From: Variovorax sp. dw_308 | Lineage (GTDB): Bacteria > Pseudomonadota > Gammaproteobacteria > Burkholderiales > Burkholderiaceae_C | Length of the DNA stretch: 51,476 nt | Assembly: GCF_019207085.1 (NCBI RefSeq) | Contig: NZ_JAATOM010000033.1 | Coordinates: 1 to 51,476, forward strand | Reading direction: 5' to 3' | In this document: positions 8,715 to 16,747 of the stretch, piece by piece | Layout: each line of letters begins with the position of its first letter | Numbering within the stretch: the first letter of the stretch is position 1 | Made by a program: the position numbers and the translations under genes | The notes under the pieces: model-generated | Seen by the model: only the letters and a program-made list of their open reading frames with translations | Database searches by the model: none | What the model was told of the DNA's origin: nothing

Positions 8715-9920
8715 ATGAGTGCCACGCTGACCGACATCGCCCAGCAGCTAAAAGATGCTGGCAAAAAGGTGCAGCTGATCTATGCCTTCAACGGCTCCGG
8801 CAAGACGCGCCTGTCACGAGAGTTCAAGGAGTTGATTTCACCCAAGGCGGAGGGCGGGGAAGCTCAGGCATCTGAGTTGGCAGAGAAGAAGGTTCTCTAT
8901 TACAGCGCGTTCACGGAAGATCTCTTCTATTGGGATAACGACTTGAAGCAGGACACTGAGCACAGGTTGATTATCCAGCCCAATTCCTTCACTCGATGGG
9001 TGCTCGAAGAGCAAGGCCAAGACCAGAACATCGTTACGAACTTCCAGCTTTACACAAACGACAAACTTACGCCACGATTCAACGAAGAATACATATTCAA
9101 GGACCGAGAGGGCAATGACGTCACGGTTAAAGCGTTTTCGGAGGTGACTTTCTCCCTGGAGGGCGGCAATGATGAGCGTATTCCAAATCTGAAAATCTCC
9201 AAGGGCGAAGAGAGCAACTTCATCTGGAGTATTTTCTACACACTGCTTGAGCAGGCGATTCTCACACTAAGTGAGGCTCAGCCTGACTACCCTGAGCAAA
9301 CACCATTTGACAAGCTGGAGTATGTGATCGTAGACGATCCTGTCAGTTCCCTGGATGACAACCACTTGATCCATTTGGCCGTCGACTTGGCGCAGCTAGT
9401 CAAATCGAACGAATCGAATATCAAGTTCATCATCACGACGCACAACCCACTTTTCTTTAATGTCCTTTGCAATGAATTCGGTAGCGATGAAAAAACTGAG
9501 CGCTACAGCTGGAAGTCAAAATGGTTTGGCAAGTCACGCTTGGAGAAATTTAACGATGGCAGCGTTGATCTAGTACAGCAGCCAAACGATTCGCCATTTG
9601 CCTATCACCTGCACTTGATATCGCAGCTCGAGGAGGCGATAAAGAGCGGGCAGATTGAAAAGTATCATTTCAACCTATTGCGAAACATCCTAGAAAAGAC
9701 GGCAACATTTCTCGGCTATAAAAGGTGGGAGCTTCTTCTGCCAGAAACAACCGACGGTCTGCCCGATCCGCTTGCAAAACGGATAGTGAACTTATCAAGT
9801 CATTCAAAGCACGCTGCCGAGGAAGTAGCGCCGCTGAAGCCTGAAGAGAAGCAGATTTTGGTGCGGTTGCTTAGGCGCATCGTCGAGCGCCACGCCTTCT
9901 GGCAGCAGCAGGGAGCCTGA
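8715..9920 (+). CDS. prrC: PrrC anticodon nuclease
   Basis: This 401-residue protein matches E. coli PrrC (396 aa), the latent tRNA-Lys anticodon nuclease silenced by the type IC restriction complex and released when a phage inhibitor disables that complex. The ABC-type NTPase half shows Walker A AFNGSGKT (residues 24-31), signature SKGEES (162-167), Walker B VIVDDP with D-loop SSLDD, and an H-switch at TTHNP. The nuclease half keeps the catalytic triad: Arg323 and Glu327 in LLRNILEKTATFLGY, and His363 in NLSSHS. The PrrC-specific stretch YSAFTEDLFYWDNDL is also present. The position between hsdS and hsdR is that of the classical prr locus. It starts one base after the hsdS stop, so expression is coupled. 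It is AT-richer than its neighbours. tRNA-Lys as substrate is inferred from the family. Confidence 0.95.
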   Translation: MSATLTDIAQQLKDAGKKVQLIYAFNGSGKTRLSREFKELISPKAEGGEAQASELAEKKVLYYSAFTEDLFYWDNDLKQDTEHRLIIQPNSFTRWVLEEQGQDQNIVTNFQLYTNDKLTPRFNEEYIFKDREGNDVTVKAFSEVTFSLEGGNDERIPNLKISKGEESNFIWSIFYTLLEQAILTLSEAQPDYPEQTPFDKLEYVIVDDPVSSLDDNHLIHLAVDLAQLVKSNESNIKFIITTHNPLFFNVLCNEFGSDEKTERYSWKSKWFGKSRLEKFNDGSVDLVQQPNDSPFAYHLHLISQLEEAIKSGQIEKYHFNLLRNILEKTATFLGYKRWELLLPETTDGLPDPLAKRIVNLSSHSKHAAEEVAPLKPEEKQILVRLLRRIVERHAFWQQQGA

Positions 9921-9924
9921 CGCC

Positions 9925-10444
9925 ATGAGGGACATCACCCGGCACACCGACTACTGGCAGGCCATCGCCGCCATCAAGCTGCGCATTCGAACCTCGCAGG
10001 CCCGCGCGGTGCTGGCCGTGACCGCCAAGCTGCTGGGCCTGTACTGGGACATTAGCCGCTACTGGAAGCATGGCAACGCGAGCGCGCCTGGGGTTCGGCG
10101 GTGGTTGAGCAGATGGCGCACGACCTGCAGGCCAGCCACCCGCGCATGAAGGGGGTTTCTCGGTCCAGCCTGTTCGCCATGCGGAAGTTCTTTGCCTTTT
10201 TCAGCCCCCAGTTTGAAGTTGTCCCACAACCCGTGGACAAATGCCCAGGGTGCACCCTGCGCACCCTGCTGGGTAAGGTGAAGTCGGTGGAGCTGGTGTG
10301 ATGTACGCGCAGGCCCGCATCGAGCACGGTTGGAGCCGCACGGTGCTGGAGTGGCAGATCGAGCAGCGCTTTCATAAGCGTGGGGGCCACGCGGTGGGCA
10401 ACTTCGCCCAGACATTGCCGGTGCCCAAATCGGAGCTGCGCTGA
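9925..10444 (+). pseudogene. Broken DUF1016 (YhcG-type PDDEXK nuclease) gene fragment
   Basis: Frame one from the ATG at 9925 gives a DUF1016-like N-terminus (YWQAIAAIKLRIRTSQ, KLLGLYWDISRYW). The similarity then jumps frame near 10080 to WGSAVVEQMAHDLQASHPRM and SRSSLFAMRKFFAFF. That frame stops at 10301, and an ORF from the ATG at 10301 continues with the next conserved part (EHGWSRTVLEWQIEQRF, NFAQTLPVP) to a stop at 10442-10444. The C-terminal nuclease half is missing. At least two lesions plus the truncation make this a remnant. It sits between prrC and hsdR, a place where accessory genes are often inserted in type I loci. Two short pieces might still be translated, but I infer no function. 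Confidence 0.85.
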
Positions 10445-10468
10445 TGCGCTACGAAGAAGACAAGCCGA

Positions 10469-13400
10469 ATGACTGACTACAAAACCATTGCCGAATCCAG
10501 AAACTTCATTGTTCTGGACAAGTACACCAAACAATGGCAGATCACTGAGGGCTACCAGAGCGAAGGCGATCTGGAGCGTGAGTTCATTCAGGATTTAGTC
10601 AAGCAGGGCTATGAGGCACCGCTGGGCCTGAACACGCCCGACGCCCTGTTGGCCAATGTACGTGCGCAGCTGCAAATCCTTAACAACGCGCAGTTTTCAG
10701 ATGCCGAGTGGCAGCGCTTCGTGGAAACCTGGCTGGACAAGCCCAGCGACGGCATCACCGAGAAAACCCGCAAGGTGCACGACGACTATGTCCATGACTT
10801 CGTGTTCGACGATGGGCGTATCCAGAACCTCTACCTGCTGGATAAGAAGAACATCGCGCGCAACAAGGTGCAGGTCATCAAACAATTCGAGCAGGCCGGC
10901 ACGCACGCCAACCGCTACGACGTGAGCATACTGGTCAATGGCTTGCCGCTGGTGCAGGTGGAATTGAAGAAGCGTGGCGTGGCCATTCGCGAGGCGTTCA
11001 ACCAAGTGCGCCGCTACAGCAAGGAGAGCCTCAACAGTGCACAGTCTTTGTTCAAGTACCTGCAGCTGTTCGTGATCTCCAATGGCACCGACAGCCGTTA
11101 CTTCGCCAACACCACGCAGCGCAACAAGAACAGCTTCGACTTCACCATGAACTGGGCGCAGGCGGACAACAGCCTGATCAAAGACTTGAAGGACTTCACC
11201 GCCACGTTCTTCCAGAAAGACACGCTGCTGAAAGTTTTGCTGCGCTATTCGGTGTTCGACACCAGCAACACGCTGCTGGTGATGCGTCCGTACCAGATCG
11301 CCGCCACTGAACGCATCTTGTGGAAGATCAATAGCGCCTGGCAGTCCAAGAACTGGAGCGCGCTGGAGGGTGGCGGGTACATCTGGCACACCACGGGCTC
11401 CGGCAAGACGCTGACCAGCTTCAAAGCGGCCCGCCTGGCCACCGAGGTGGATTTCGTCGACAAGGTGATCTTTGTCGTGGACCGCAAGGATCTGGACTAC
11501 CAGACCATGAAGGAGTACCAGCGCTTTTCACCGGACAGCGTGAACGGCTCTGACAGCACGGCGGGCCTGAAGCGCAACCTGGACAAGGACGACAACAAGA
11601 TCGTCGTCACCACCATCCAGAAGCTGAACAACCTGATGAAGAACGAAGACACCCTGCCCATCTACGGCAGGCAGGTGGTTTTCATATTTGACGAGTGCCA
11701 CCGCAGCCAGTTTGGTGAAGCTCAGAAGAACTTGAAGAAGAGGTTCAAGAGGTTCTACCAATTCGGCTTCACTGGCACGCCGATCTTTCCGCAAAACGCC
11801 CGAGGGGCGGACACCACCGCCAGTGTGTTCGGCCGGGAGCTCCACTCATACGTGATCATCGATGCGATCCGCGACGAGAAGGTGCTGAAGTTCAAGGTGG
11901 ATTACAACGATGTGCGGCCACAGTTCAAGGCCATCGAAATCGAGCAAGACGAGCAGAAGCTCAGCGCCGCCGAAAACAAGCAGGCGCTGTTGCACCCCGA
12001 CCGCATCCGCGAAGTCACGCAGTACATCCTGAACAACTTCCGGCAGAAGACCCATCGCCTGCAAGCTGGCAATAAGGGATTCAATGCCATGTTCGCGGTC
12101 AGCAGCGTGGATGCCGCCAAGCTGTACTACGAAGCATTCAGGGATCTGCAGAAGAGCAGCGCCAAGCCGCTGAAGGTGGCGACCATCTTCTCGTTTGCCG
12201 CCAACGAAGAGCAGGACGCCATGGGTGACATCCAGGACGAGGGTTTTGAGGTGTCGGCCATGGACAGCAGCGCCAAGGAATCGCTGAGCGCCGCCATCGC
12301 CGACTACAACGCGCTGTACAAGGCCAACTTCAGCGTGGACAGCAACGGCTTTCAGAACTACTACCGTGATCTGGCTAAACGCGTCAAGGGCGCAGACGAC
12401 AGCGGCAAGAGACTGCCCGCTGACGAGCAGGTGGATTTGCTGATCGTGGTGGGCATGTTCCTGACTGGCTTTGACGCCCCCACGCTTAATACCCTGTTCG
12501 TGGATAAAAACCTACGCTACCACGGCTTGTTGCAGGCCTACTCGCGCACGAATCGGATCTTCGACGCTACCAAAACCTTCGGCAACATCGTCACCTTCCG
12601 CGACTTGGAGCAGGCGACCGTCGACGCCATCACCTTGTTTGGCGACAAGAACACCAAGAACGTGGTGCTGGAGAAGAGCTACAAGGAATACATGGACGGC
12701 TTCACCGACCTGGTGACCGGCGAAGCCCGACGAGGCTTTGTGGACGTGGTGCGAGAGTTGGAGCAGCGCTTTCCTGACCCGGCCGGTATTGAAAAAGAAG
12801 CCGACAAGAAGGCCTTCGCGAAGCTGTTTGGTGAGTACCTGCGTGTAGAGAACGTGCTGCAGAATTACGACGAGTTCGCGAGCCTGAAGGTCCTGCAGGG
12901 CGTCGATCTGACCGACCCGGCGGCGGTTGAGGCGTTCAAGGCCCGTCATTACCTGGACGACGCCACATTGGATGCACTGAAAGCGATCCACATTCCCTCT
13001 GAGCGCAAGATTCAGGACTATCGATCAACCTACAACGATGTTCGCGACTGGCTGCGCCGAGAGAAGTCATCTGCCGAAACGGAAAGGTCCACCATCGACT
13101 GGGACGATGTGGTATTTGAGGTTGACCTACTCAAGTCACAGGAAATCAACCTGGACTACATCCTTGAATTGATTTTTGAGAATAGCAAGAAGGTCAAGGA
13201 CAAAGCAGCATTGGTTGAGGATGTGCGCCGAGTGATTCGCGCCAGCTTGGGCAACCGCGCCAAAGAGAGCTTGTTGGTCGACTTCATCAACCAGACCGAC
13301 TTGGACCAGATCGGTGACAAGGCCAGCGTAATTGACGCCTTCTTCACCTTTGCCCAAGCTGAACAACAGCGTGAGGCGCAGGAGTTGATCTGGTCCGAAA

Positions 13401-13600
13401 ATTTGAATACGGATGCAGCAAGACGCTATATCACCACTTCGCTGAAGCGGGAGTTCGCCAGTGATAGCGGTACTGAGCTCAATGCAGTTTTGCCCAAGAT
13501 GAGTCCACTGAATCCCCAGTTCTTGACCAAGAAGCAGAGCGTGTTTCAGAAGATCGCCCTCTTCGTGGAGAAGTTCAAGGGTGTGGGTGGACAGATCTGA
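10469..13600 (+). CDS. hsdR: Type I restriction endonuclease subunit HsdR (type IC)
   Basis: This 1043-residue motor and nuclease subunit is close in length to EcoR124I HsdR. The nuclease motif residues fall at Asp151, Glu165 and Lys167 (YDVSILVNG and QVELKKRG), the same numbers as in EcoR124I. Translocase motifs are Walker A TTGSGKT with Lys313, DECH at 408-411 and FTGTP. It cuts unmodified DNA after translocation when bound to HsdM and HsdS. It is separated from prrC only by the decayed DUF1016 segment, so all four functional genes probably form one transcript. The ribosome site before the ATG at 10469 is weak. The frame is intact throughout. Confidence 0.97.
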   Translation: MTDYKTIAESRNFIVLDKYTKQWQITEGYQSEGDLEREFIQDLVKQGYEAPLGLNTPDALLANVRAQLQILNNAQFSDAEWQRFVETWLDKPSDGITEKTRKVHDDYVHDFVFDDGRIQNLYLLDKKNIARNKVQVIKQFEQAGTHANRYDVSILVNGLPLVQVELKKRGVAIREAFNQVRRYSKESLNSAQSLFKYLQLFVISNGTDSRYFANTTQRNKNSFDFTMNWAQADNSLIKDLKDFTATFFQKDTLLKVLLRYSVFDTSNTLLVMRPYQIAATERILWKINSAWQSKNWSALEGGGYIWHTTGSGKTLTSFKAARLATEVDFVDKVIFVVDRKDLDYQTMKEYQRFSPDSVNGSDSTAGLKRNLDKDDNKIVVTTIQKLNNLMKNEDTLPIYGRQVVFIFDECHRSQFGEAQKNLKKRFKRFYQFGFTGTPIFPQNARGADTTASVFGRELHSYVIIDAIRDEKVLKFKVDYNDVRPQFKAIEIEQDEQKLSAAENKQALLHPDRIREVTQYILNNFRQKTHRLQAGNKGFNAMFAVSSVDAAKLYYEAFRDLQKSSAKPLKVATIFSFAANEEQDAMGDIQDEGFEVSAMDSSAKESLSAAIADYNALYKANFSVDSNGFQNYYRDLAKRVKGADDSGKRLPADEQVDLLIVVGMFLTGFDAPTLNTLFVDKNLRYHGLLQAYSRTNRIFDATKTFGNIVTFRDLEQATVDAITLFGDKNTKNVVLEKSYKEYMDGFTDLVTGEARRGFVDVVRELEQRFPDPAGIEKEADKKAFAKLFGEYLRVENVLQNYDEFASLKVLQGVDLTDPAAVEAFKARHYLDDATLDALKAIHIPSERKIQDYRSTYNDVRDWLRREKSSAETERSTIDWDDVVFEVDLLKSQEINLDYILELIFENSKKVKDKAALVEDVRRVIRASLGNRAKESLLVDFINQTDLDQIGDKASVIDAFFTFAQAEQQREAQELIWSENLNTDAARRYITTSLKREFASDSGTELNAVLPKMSPLNPQFLTKKQSVFQKIALFVEKFKGVGGQI

Positions 13601-13750
13601 TCCCGAGCACCGTGAGTAGCTGTGGCGACGGCAACCGCGACATCCCGCCAACGTCTGCTATCGCCGACATCGGTCACCTAATAGGTCTGCGCTGACTGGC
13701 TGATATCAGTCTTGAACGCCAGTTCGCGGGGGCTACCCGAATACCCGCTC

Positions 13751-13819
13751 ATGGCCGGGACTGTGCTTCCGCAGCCCTGCTCGGAAGCAGTCTCCCGGCT
13801 TGTTCAGATCTCAGTTTGC
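13751..13819 (-). repeat. 69-bp inverted repeat, right copy (IR-A')
   Basis: This is an exact reverse complement of 5422-5490, including the bases that encode the last codons of the recombinase gene. It lies 150 bp after the hsdR stop and directly before a truncated acetyltransferase remnant. The spacer 13601-13750 between hsdR and the repeat holds no gene; CTGATATCAG at 13700-13709 is a 10-bp palindrome. Confidence 0.95.
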
Positions 13820-13855
13820 GCCCAAAGCCGCTGAAAGCAACTTCGAAAAATGCAA

Positions 13856-14000
13856 ATGACCACAAGGGCAGGCATCGATGTCTTGGCCGTTCCCTCTTCT
13901 GTGACCGCCGAGCAGTTCTACGCGAACCTCGGTATAAGGCCATGCGCGATTCCTTGTATGGGGAGGAACGCACCATCATCATTGAACGGCTCCTGACGGA
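13856..14000 (+). pseudogene. GNAT acetyltransferase C-terminal remnant
   Basis: One frame reads VLAVPSSVTAEQFYANLG. A second frame then reads MRDSLYGEERTIIIERLL from 13942, together giving the usual C-terminus of a GNAT N-acetyltransferase. One missing base near 13941 explains the frame change. Nothing of the N-terminal half is present: similarity stops close to the inner side of IR-A'. I infer that the repeat, or the cassette it bounds, truncated an older GNAT gene here. Confidence 0.65.
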
Positions 14001-14204
14001 GCCGAAGCCGCCCGGGCCCGACGGTCGTTCAACGTTGAATCTCAGCGGGCGGCGAAACCGTCCGCTGGAACCAGTGCTTAGGCCTCTCTTGCGGGATGAT
14101 GTGGCGGCTGTCAGCCGCTTGTGTGGGTCTTGGATAGGCAGCGGGGCCTCATCACCCGCGCACACCGAAAAAAAGCCGAAGCGCGCGGTCTACCATCCTC
14201 CGCC

Positions 14205-14909
14205 ATGAGCTCCCAATACGAATGCCTGCGTCCCGACCACCTGTACCGGGATATTTTTGACGTCGACGCGCCCAGCGACACCGCGGTGGGTCGCCAGGTT
14301 TGGCCTTGCCGCCCAGGCATTTTCATCCGCAACCAACCGGCACCGCCTTCGGTCGAAGGCGCCGAACACCCGTACCCAGGCGCGATCGAACGCGAGCTCG
14401 TCGTGGGCCAGTTCGGCTTGGTCCCGCTCTGGGTGAAATCCGCTTCTGACGCAAAACTGCGTTCGACCAAGCTGATCAACGCACGCTCGGAGACCGCGAC
14501 CACCTCCAACAACTTTCGCGGCGCCTGGCTGGGTGCGCAGCGCTGCATCGTGCCGATGATGGCGTTTCACGAAGACGACTTGCGCAGCGGCAAAGCCGTG
14601 TCCACGCGTGTCGCGCGGCTGGACGGCAAACCCATGGGCGTGGCCGGTCTGTGGGAGTCCTGGACCGGTGCGCAGGGCGGGGTGATCGTCAGCTTCTGCC
14701 TGCTCACGGTGAACGCCAACAGCCACGCGTTGATGCACCGTTACGGGCAACCGGGCAGCGAAAAGCGCATGTTGGCGATTTTGAACGAAGGTTCGTATGG
14801 CGCTTGGCTGAACGCGGCCCAGCCGGAGAAGGCGCGCGAATTCATGCGGGCGTATCCGGCCGAGGGGCTCACCGCCAACCCCATCGAGAAGAAGCGCTCG
14901 GCCACTTGA
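14205..14909 (+). CDS. SOS response-associated peptidase-like protein (YedK/HMCES family), Cys2 absent
   Basis: This 234-residue protein belongs to the SRAP family, which shields abasic sites in single-stranded DNA through a covalent bond to the N-terminal Cys2. Family motifs are clear: FGLVPLW, INARSET (Asn92), RCIVPMMAFHE (Glu123 in the place of the YEW glutamate), MGVAGLWE and a His near 178 before KRMLAIL. The N-terminus reads MSSQYEC, so residue 2 is Ser instead of Cys; the nearest Cys is residue 7. The frame is open upstream to 14121, but no start there would give Met-Cys. ATG at 14205 matches the family N-terminus. The protein may have lost crosslinking activity or use another mode. 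Confidence 0.88.
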   Translation: MSSQYECLRPDHLYRDIFDVDAPSDTAVGRQVWPCRPGIFIRNQPAPPSVEGAEHPYPGAIERELVVGQFGLVPLWVKSASDAKLRSTKLINARSETATTSNNFRGAWLGAQRCIVPMMAFHEDDLRSGKAVSTRVARLDGKPMGVAGLWESWTGAQGGVIVSFCLLTVNANSHALMHRYGQPGSEKRMLAILNEGSYGAWLNAAQPEKAREFMRAYPAEGLTANPIEKKRSAT

Positions 14910-15072
14910 TCAGCACAGCGTGACCGGTGCCGTCTCGATGCCATGCTCGATGCTCTGCGGTGCACCTTTCCATGACGTGGCCAGCACGCGGCGCTCGGCT
15001 TCGTTGATGGCGAAGAGCGCTTCCCGTTACGTGGGTTCGCAACCACCCAGGTCAGGCCGTAGGTCCGATTGT
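14910..15072. other. Spacer after the SRAP gene
   Basis: No gene is recognised here. Together with the repeat segment that follows (15073-15240) and a short stretch to 15356, it separates the SRAP gene from the convergent RES toxin gene. Confidence 0.4.
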
Positions 15073-15184
15073 GGCCGGGACCGCCAGTATGCAGCCATGC
15101 CGGGAAGCTGACCTTGGGTCGGAAGCGCCCACACACTCGAAAGTCAGTTCCCTGGCGTGGCCTCGTGCTCACGCTGCCGGCCAT
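15073..15184 (+). repeat. Imperfect palindromic repeat, left copy (IR-B)
   Basis: When reversed and complemented it aligns with 16641-16747 with many scattered mismatches (roughly three quarters identical by eye). Internally GGGAAGCTGAC and GTCAGTTCCC form hairpin arms. The general plan, GCCGGG-type arms around a GC-rich centre, resembles IR-A. The pair encloses the RES-Xre genes. Confidence 0.6.
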
Positions 15185-15240
15185 CACCAGTCATTCAATG
15201 TGGATGCCAGAGAGCAGCCGCTCGACGCCGCTCTCGACCC
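15177..15240 (+). repeat. Direct repeat, copy 2 (partner 5483-5546)
   Basis: It matches 5483-5546 at 59 of 64 positions by eye, same orientation. In both places it directly follows a palindromic repeat (IR-A or IR-B), so the composite unit is palindrome plus tail. Confidence 0.85.
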
Positions 15241-15356
15241 TTTGCGGTCTTCGAGTCGGCTGATCTCGGCGCCGCGAAGCGGACGTTCAAAGCCCTTTCG
15301 ACGCTTGCCTCAGCAAGACAGCCAAAGAACTCTCTTGGGGTCTGGAAGTTGGCGCT

Positions 15357-15872
15357 TCAGGGCGAAATGCCGCCAAGCGCTGCGGGCGCCGGCGCGATGA
15401 ACAGCCGCGGGTCGAACTTGAACGGGTGGCGCTCGATGTGGAGGGTGACGGTGGCGTACGCCGGGTGCGCGGGGTTGAGCAGCAGGTTCCGTTCGCCGGG
15501 CTCGATGAAGGACGGCACCCATAGCCCCAGGCTCGCGCCCGAGGCAACCCAGGTGTTGCCGATGGTCTGGGTGGCCGTCTCGTCGTCGCGCCAGTCCGCA
15601 GGCAGGCCCAGCGTCTCGACCTCAATCAGGGAGGCGGCCGCGGGAATCTCCAACCGCATGAGCGCCTGGTTCTTGGGGTTGGCGCCGTTGGCGTGCACGC
15701 GCTTTTCGAGCTGGCACAGGGCCCGGCTCGAGCCGCAGTAAACGACCTGGTTGGGCCCCTTGGTGTGCCAGCGGCCGTTGCCCTGCGTCGAGCCATAGCC
15801 CAGACTCATGAGCAGGACGTTGAGCGCTGGTGCCGGCGTGTCGCAGTAGCCGATGCGGTAGACCGTGGTCAA
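15357..15872 (-). CDS. RES-domain toxin
   Basis: This 171-residue protein is the toxin of a RES-Xre pair; characterised members hydrolyse or phosphorolyse NAD+. Visible family features are VYRIG at the start, GNGRWHTKG (Arg34), VVYCGSS (Tyr45), LCQLEKRVH (Glu56), VPSFIEPGERN (Ser121) and LLNPAHP. The longer open frame begins upstream inside the antitoxin gene. The family N-terminus (TTVYRIGY) fits a TTG start at 15870-15872 that overlaps the antitoxin stop as TTGA, which implies coupled translation. It is transcribed with the upstream antitoxin gene. NAD+ as target is inferred from the family. Confidence 0.9.
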   Translation of the reverse strand: MTTVYRIGYCDTPAPALNVLLMSLGYGSTQGNGRWHTKGPNQVVYCGSSRALCQLEKRVHANGANPKNQALMRLEIPAAASLIEVETLGLPADWRDDETATQTIGNTWVASGASLGLWVPSFIEPGERNLLLNPAHPAYATVTLHIERHPFKFDPRLFIAPAPAALGGISP

Positions 15873-16525
15873 ACGACGCCACCGTACTTGACGGCGTTGA
15901 GGATGTCCTTGACGCGTTCGGCGCCAAAGCCGGACTTGGCGCAGTCCAGCGGCGTCTCTCCGTCGAGCATCGGGTGTGGCTGGCGCAGCCACGCAGCCGC
16001 TTCTTCATCAGTCTCGAAGGTGTCGCGTGCCATCGCGTCGAGTTCGAGCAGGCGCAGCATGCTCTCGGCCGCGTAGGTCGGAAGCACGTCGTCCTTGGCC
16101 ACCTTGCGGTTGGCCGTGGCGCGGTCCATTCCCAGGACACCCGCGGCCGCGCCCTTGCCGATGCCCAAGTGGTCGCTCAGCGGCTCCAGGCTGCGGCTAG
16201 GGATGCCCAACTTGACGATGACGTAGGCTTGCTTGGCCGACAGGTGGTCAGGGATCGTGAGGAGCTCGACAGCAGACTTGCGGTGCACGCGCGCGTGCCG
16301 ACCAAGCTTGGAGTCGATCTTGAACGCCCTACCGACGCCCTTGACGTAATTCAGGTCACCCTTCGCGTCACCCTTGGCGGCAGCCTTGCCACCCGCCCGC
16401 GGCGCCGGGCCCACCTCGTTGTTCGTGGTGATGATGTTGTCGCCGAGCTCGATGTGGGCGCCGCCGACCTTGGACAGGACAATCGACCAGAGGTTGTGCA
16501 GCGGGGAAGCGGCGGTCGAGGACAT
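15869..16525 (-). CDS. Xre/MbcA/ParS-type antitoxin
   Basis: From the chosen start the protein has 218 residues. The C-terminal part (YAAESMLRLLELDAMARDTFETDEEAAAWL, HPMLDGETPLD) is the MbcA/ParS toxin-binding domain, and LEPLSDHLGIGKGAAAGVLGMDRATANRKV is the Xre-like helical region. The N-terminal ~70 residues, rich in Ala, Gly and Lys, are longer than usual. The frame extends to an ATG at 16558, but a perfect palindrome (16536-16559) covers that start, and ATG at 16523-16525 has GGAG seven bases before it. I therefore prefer the inner start and read the palindrome as the operator. The protein neutralises the RES toxin and probably represses its own promoter. Confidence 0.87.
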   Translation of the reverse strand: MSSTAASPLHNLWSIVLSKVGGAHIELGDNIITTNNEVGPAPRAGGKAAAKGDAKGDLNYVKGVGRAFKIDSKLGRHARVHRKSAVELLTIPDHLSAKQAYVIVKLGIPSRSLEPLSDHLGIGKGAAAGVLGMDRATANRKVAKDDVLPTYAAESMLRLLELDAMARDTFETDEEAAAWLRQPHPMLDGETPLDCAKSGFGAERVKDILNAVKYGGVV

Positions 16526-16535
16526 GAGGAGCTCC

Positions 16536-16559
16536 GATGTTGCGTTCATTTGCAACATC
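16536..16559 (-). promoter_or_regulatory. Candidate operator of the RES-Xre operon
   Basis: GATGTTGC (16536-16543) and GCAACATC (16552-16559) are perfect 8-bp arms around an 8-bp centre, immediately upstream of the preferred antitoxin start. Position and symmetry suit autoregulation by the Xre antitoxin. Confidence 0.6.
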
Positions 16560-16640
16560 AGTTTAGCGCAATTGCATCAACTTGTCCATGAGCCTTCCGG
16601 GCGCCAAGGGCCAAAGCCGCCCATTGCCCTCGACCGCTTG

Positions 16641-16747
16641 TGGCCGGTAGTGTGAGCACGGGGTCGCGCCGGGGAGCTGACCTCCGAGGTGTCGGCGCAG
16701 CCGACCAAAGTTAGCTGCCCGGCGCGGTTGCAATCTGGCGGTCCCGA
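16641..16747 (-). repeat. Imperfect palindromic repeat, right copy (IR-B')
   Basis: This is the inverted partner of 15073-15184. GAGCTGAC and GTTAGCT, bounded by GCCGGG and GCCCGGC, give an internal hairpin. It lies in a 440-bp gap between the antitoxin and HiPIP genes in which no other gene is seen. Confidence 0.6.
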
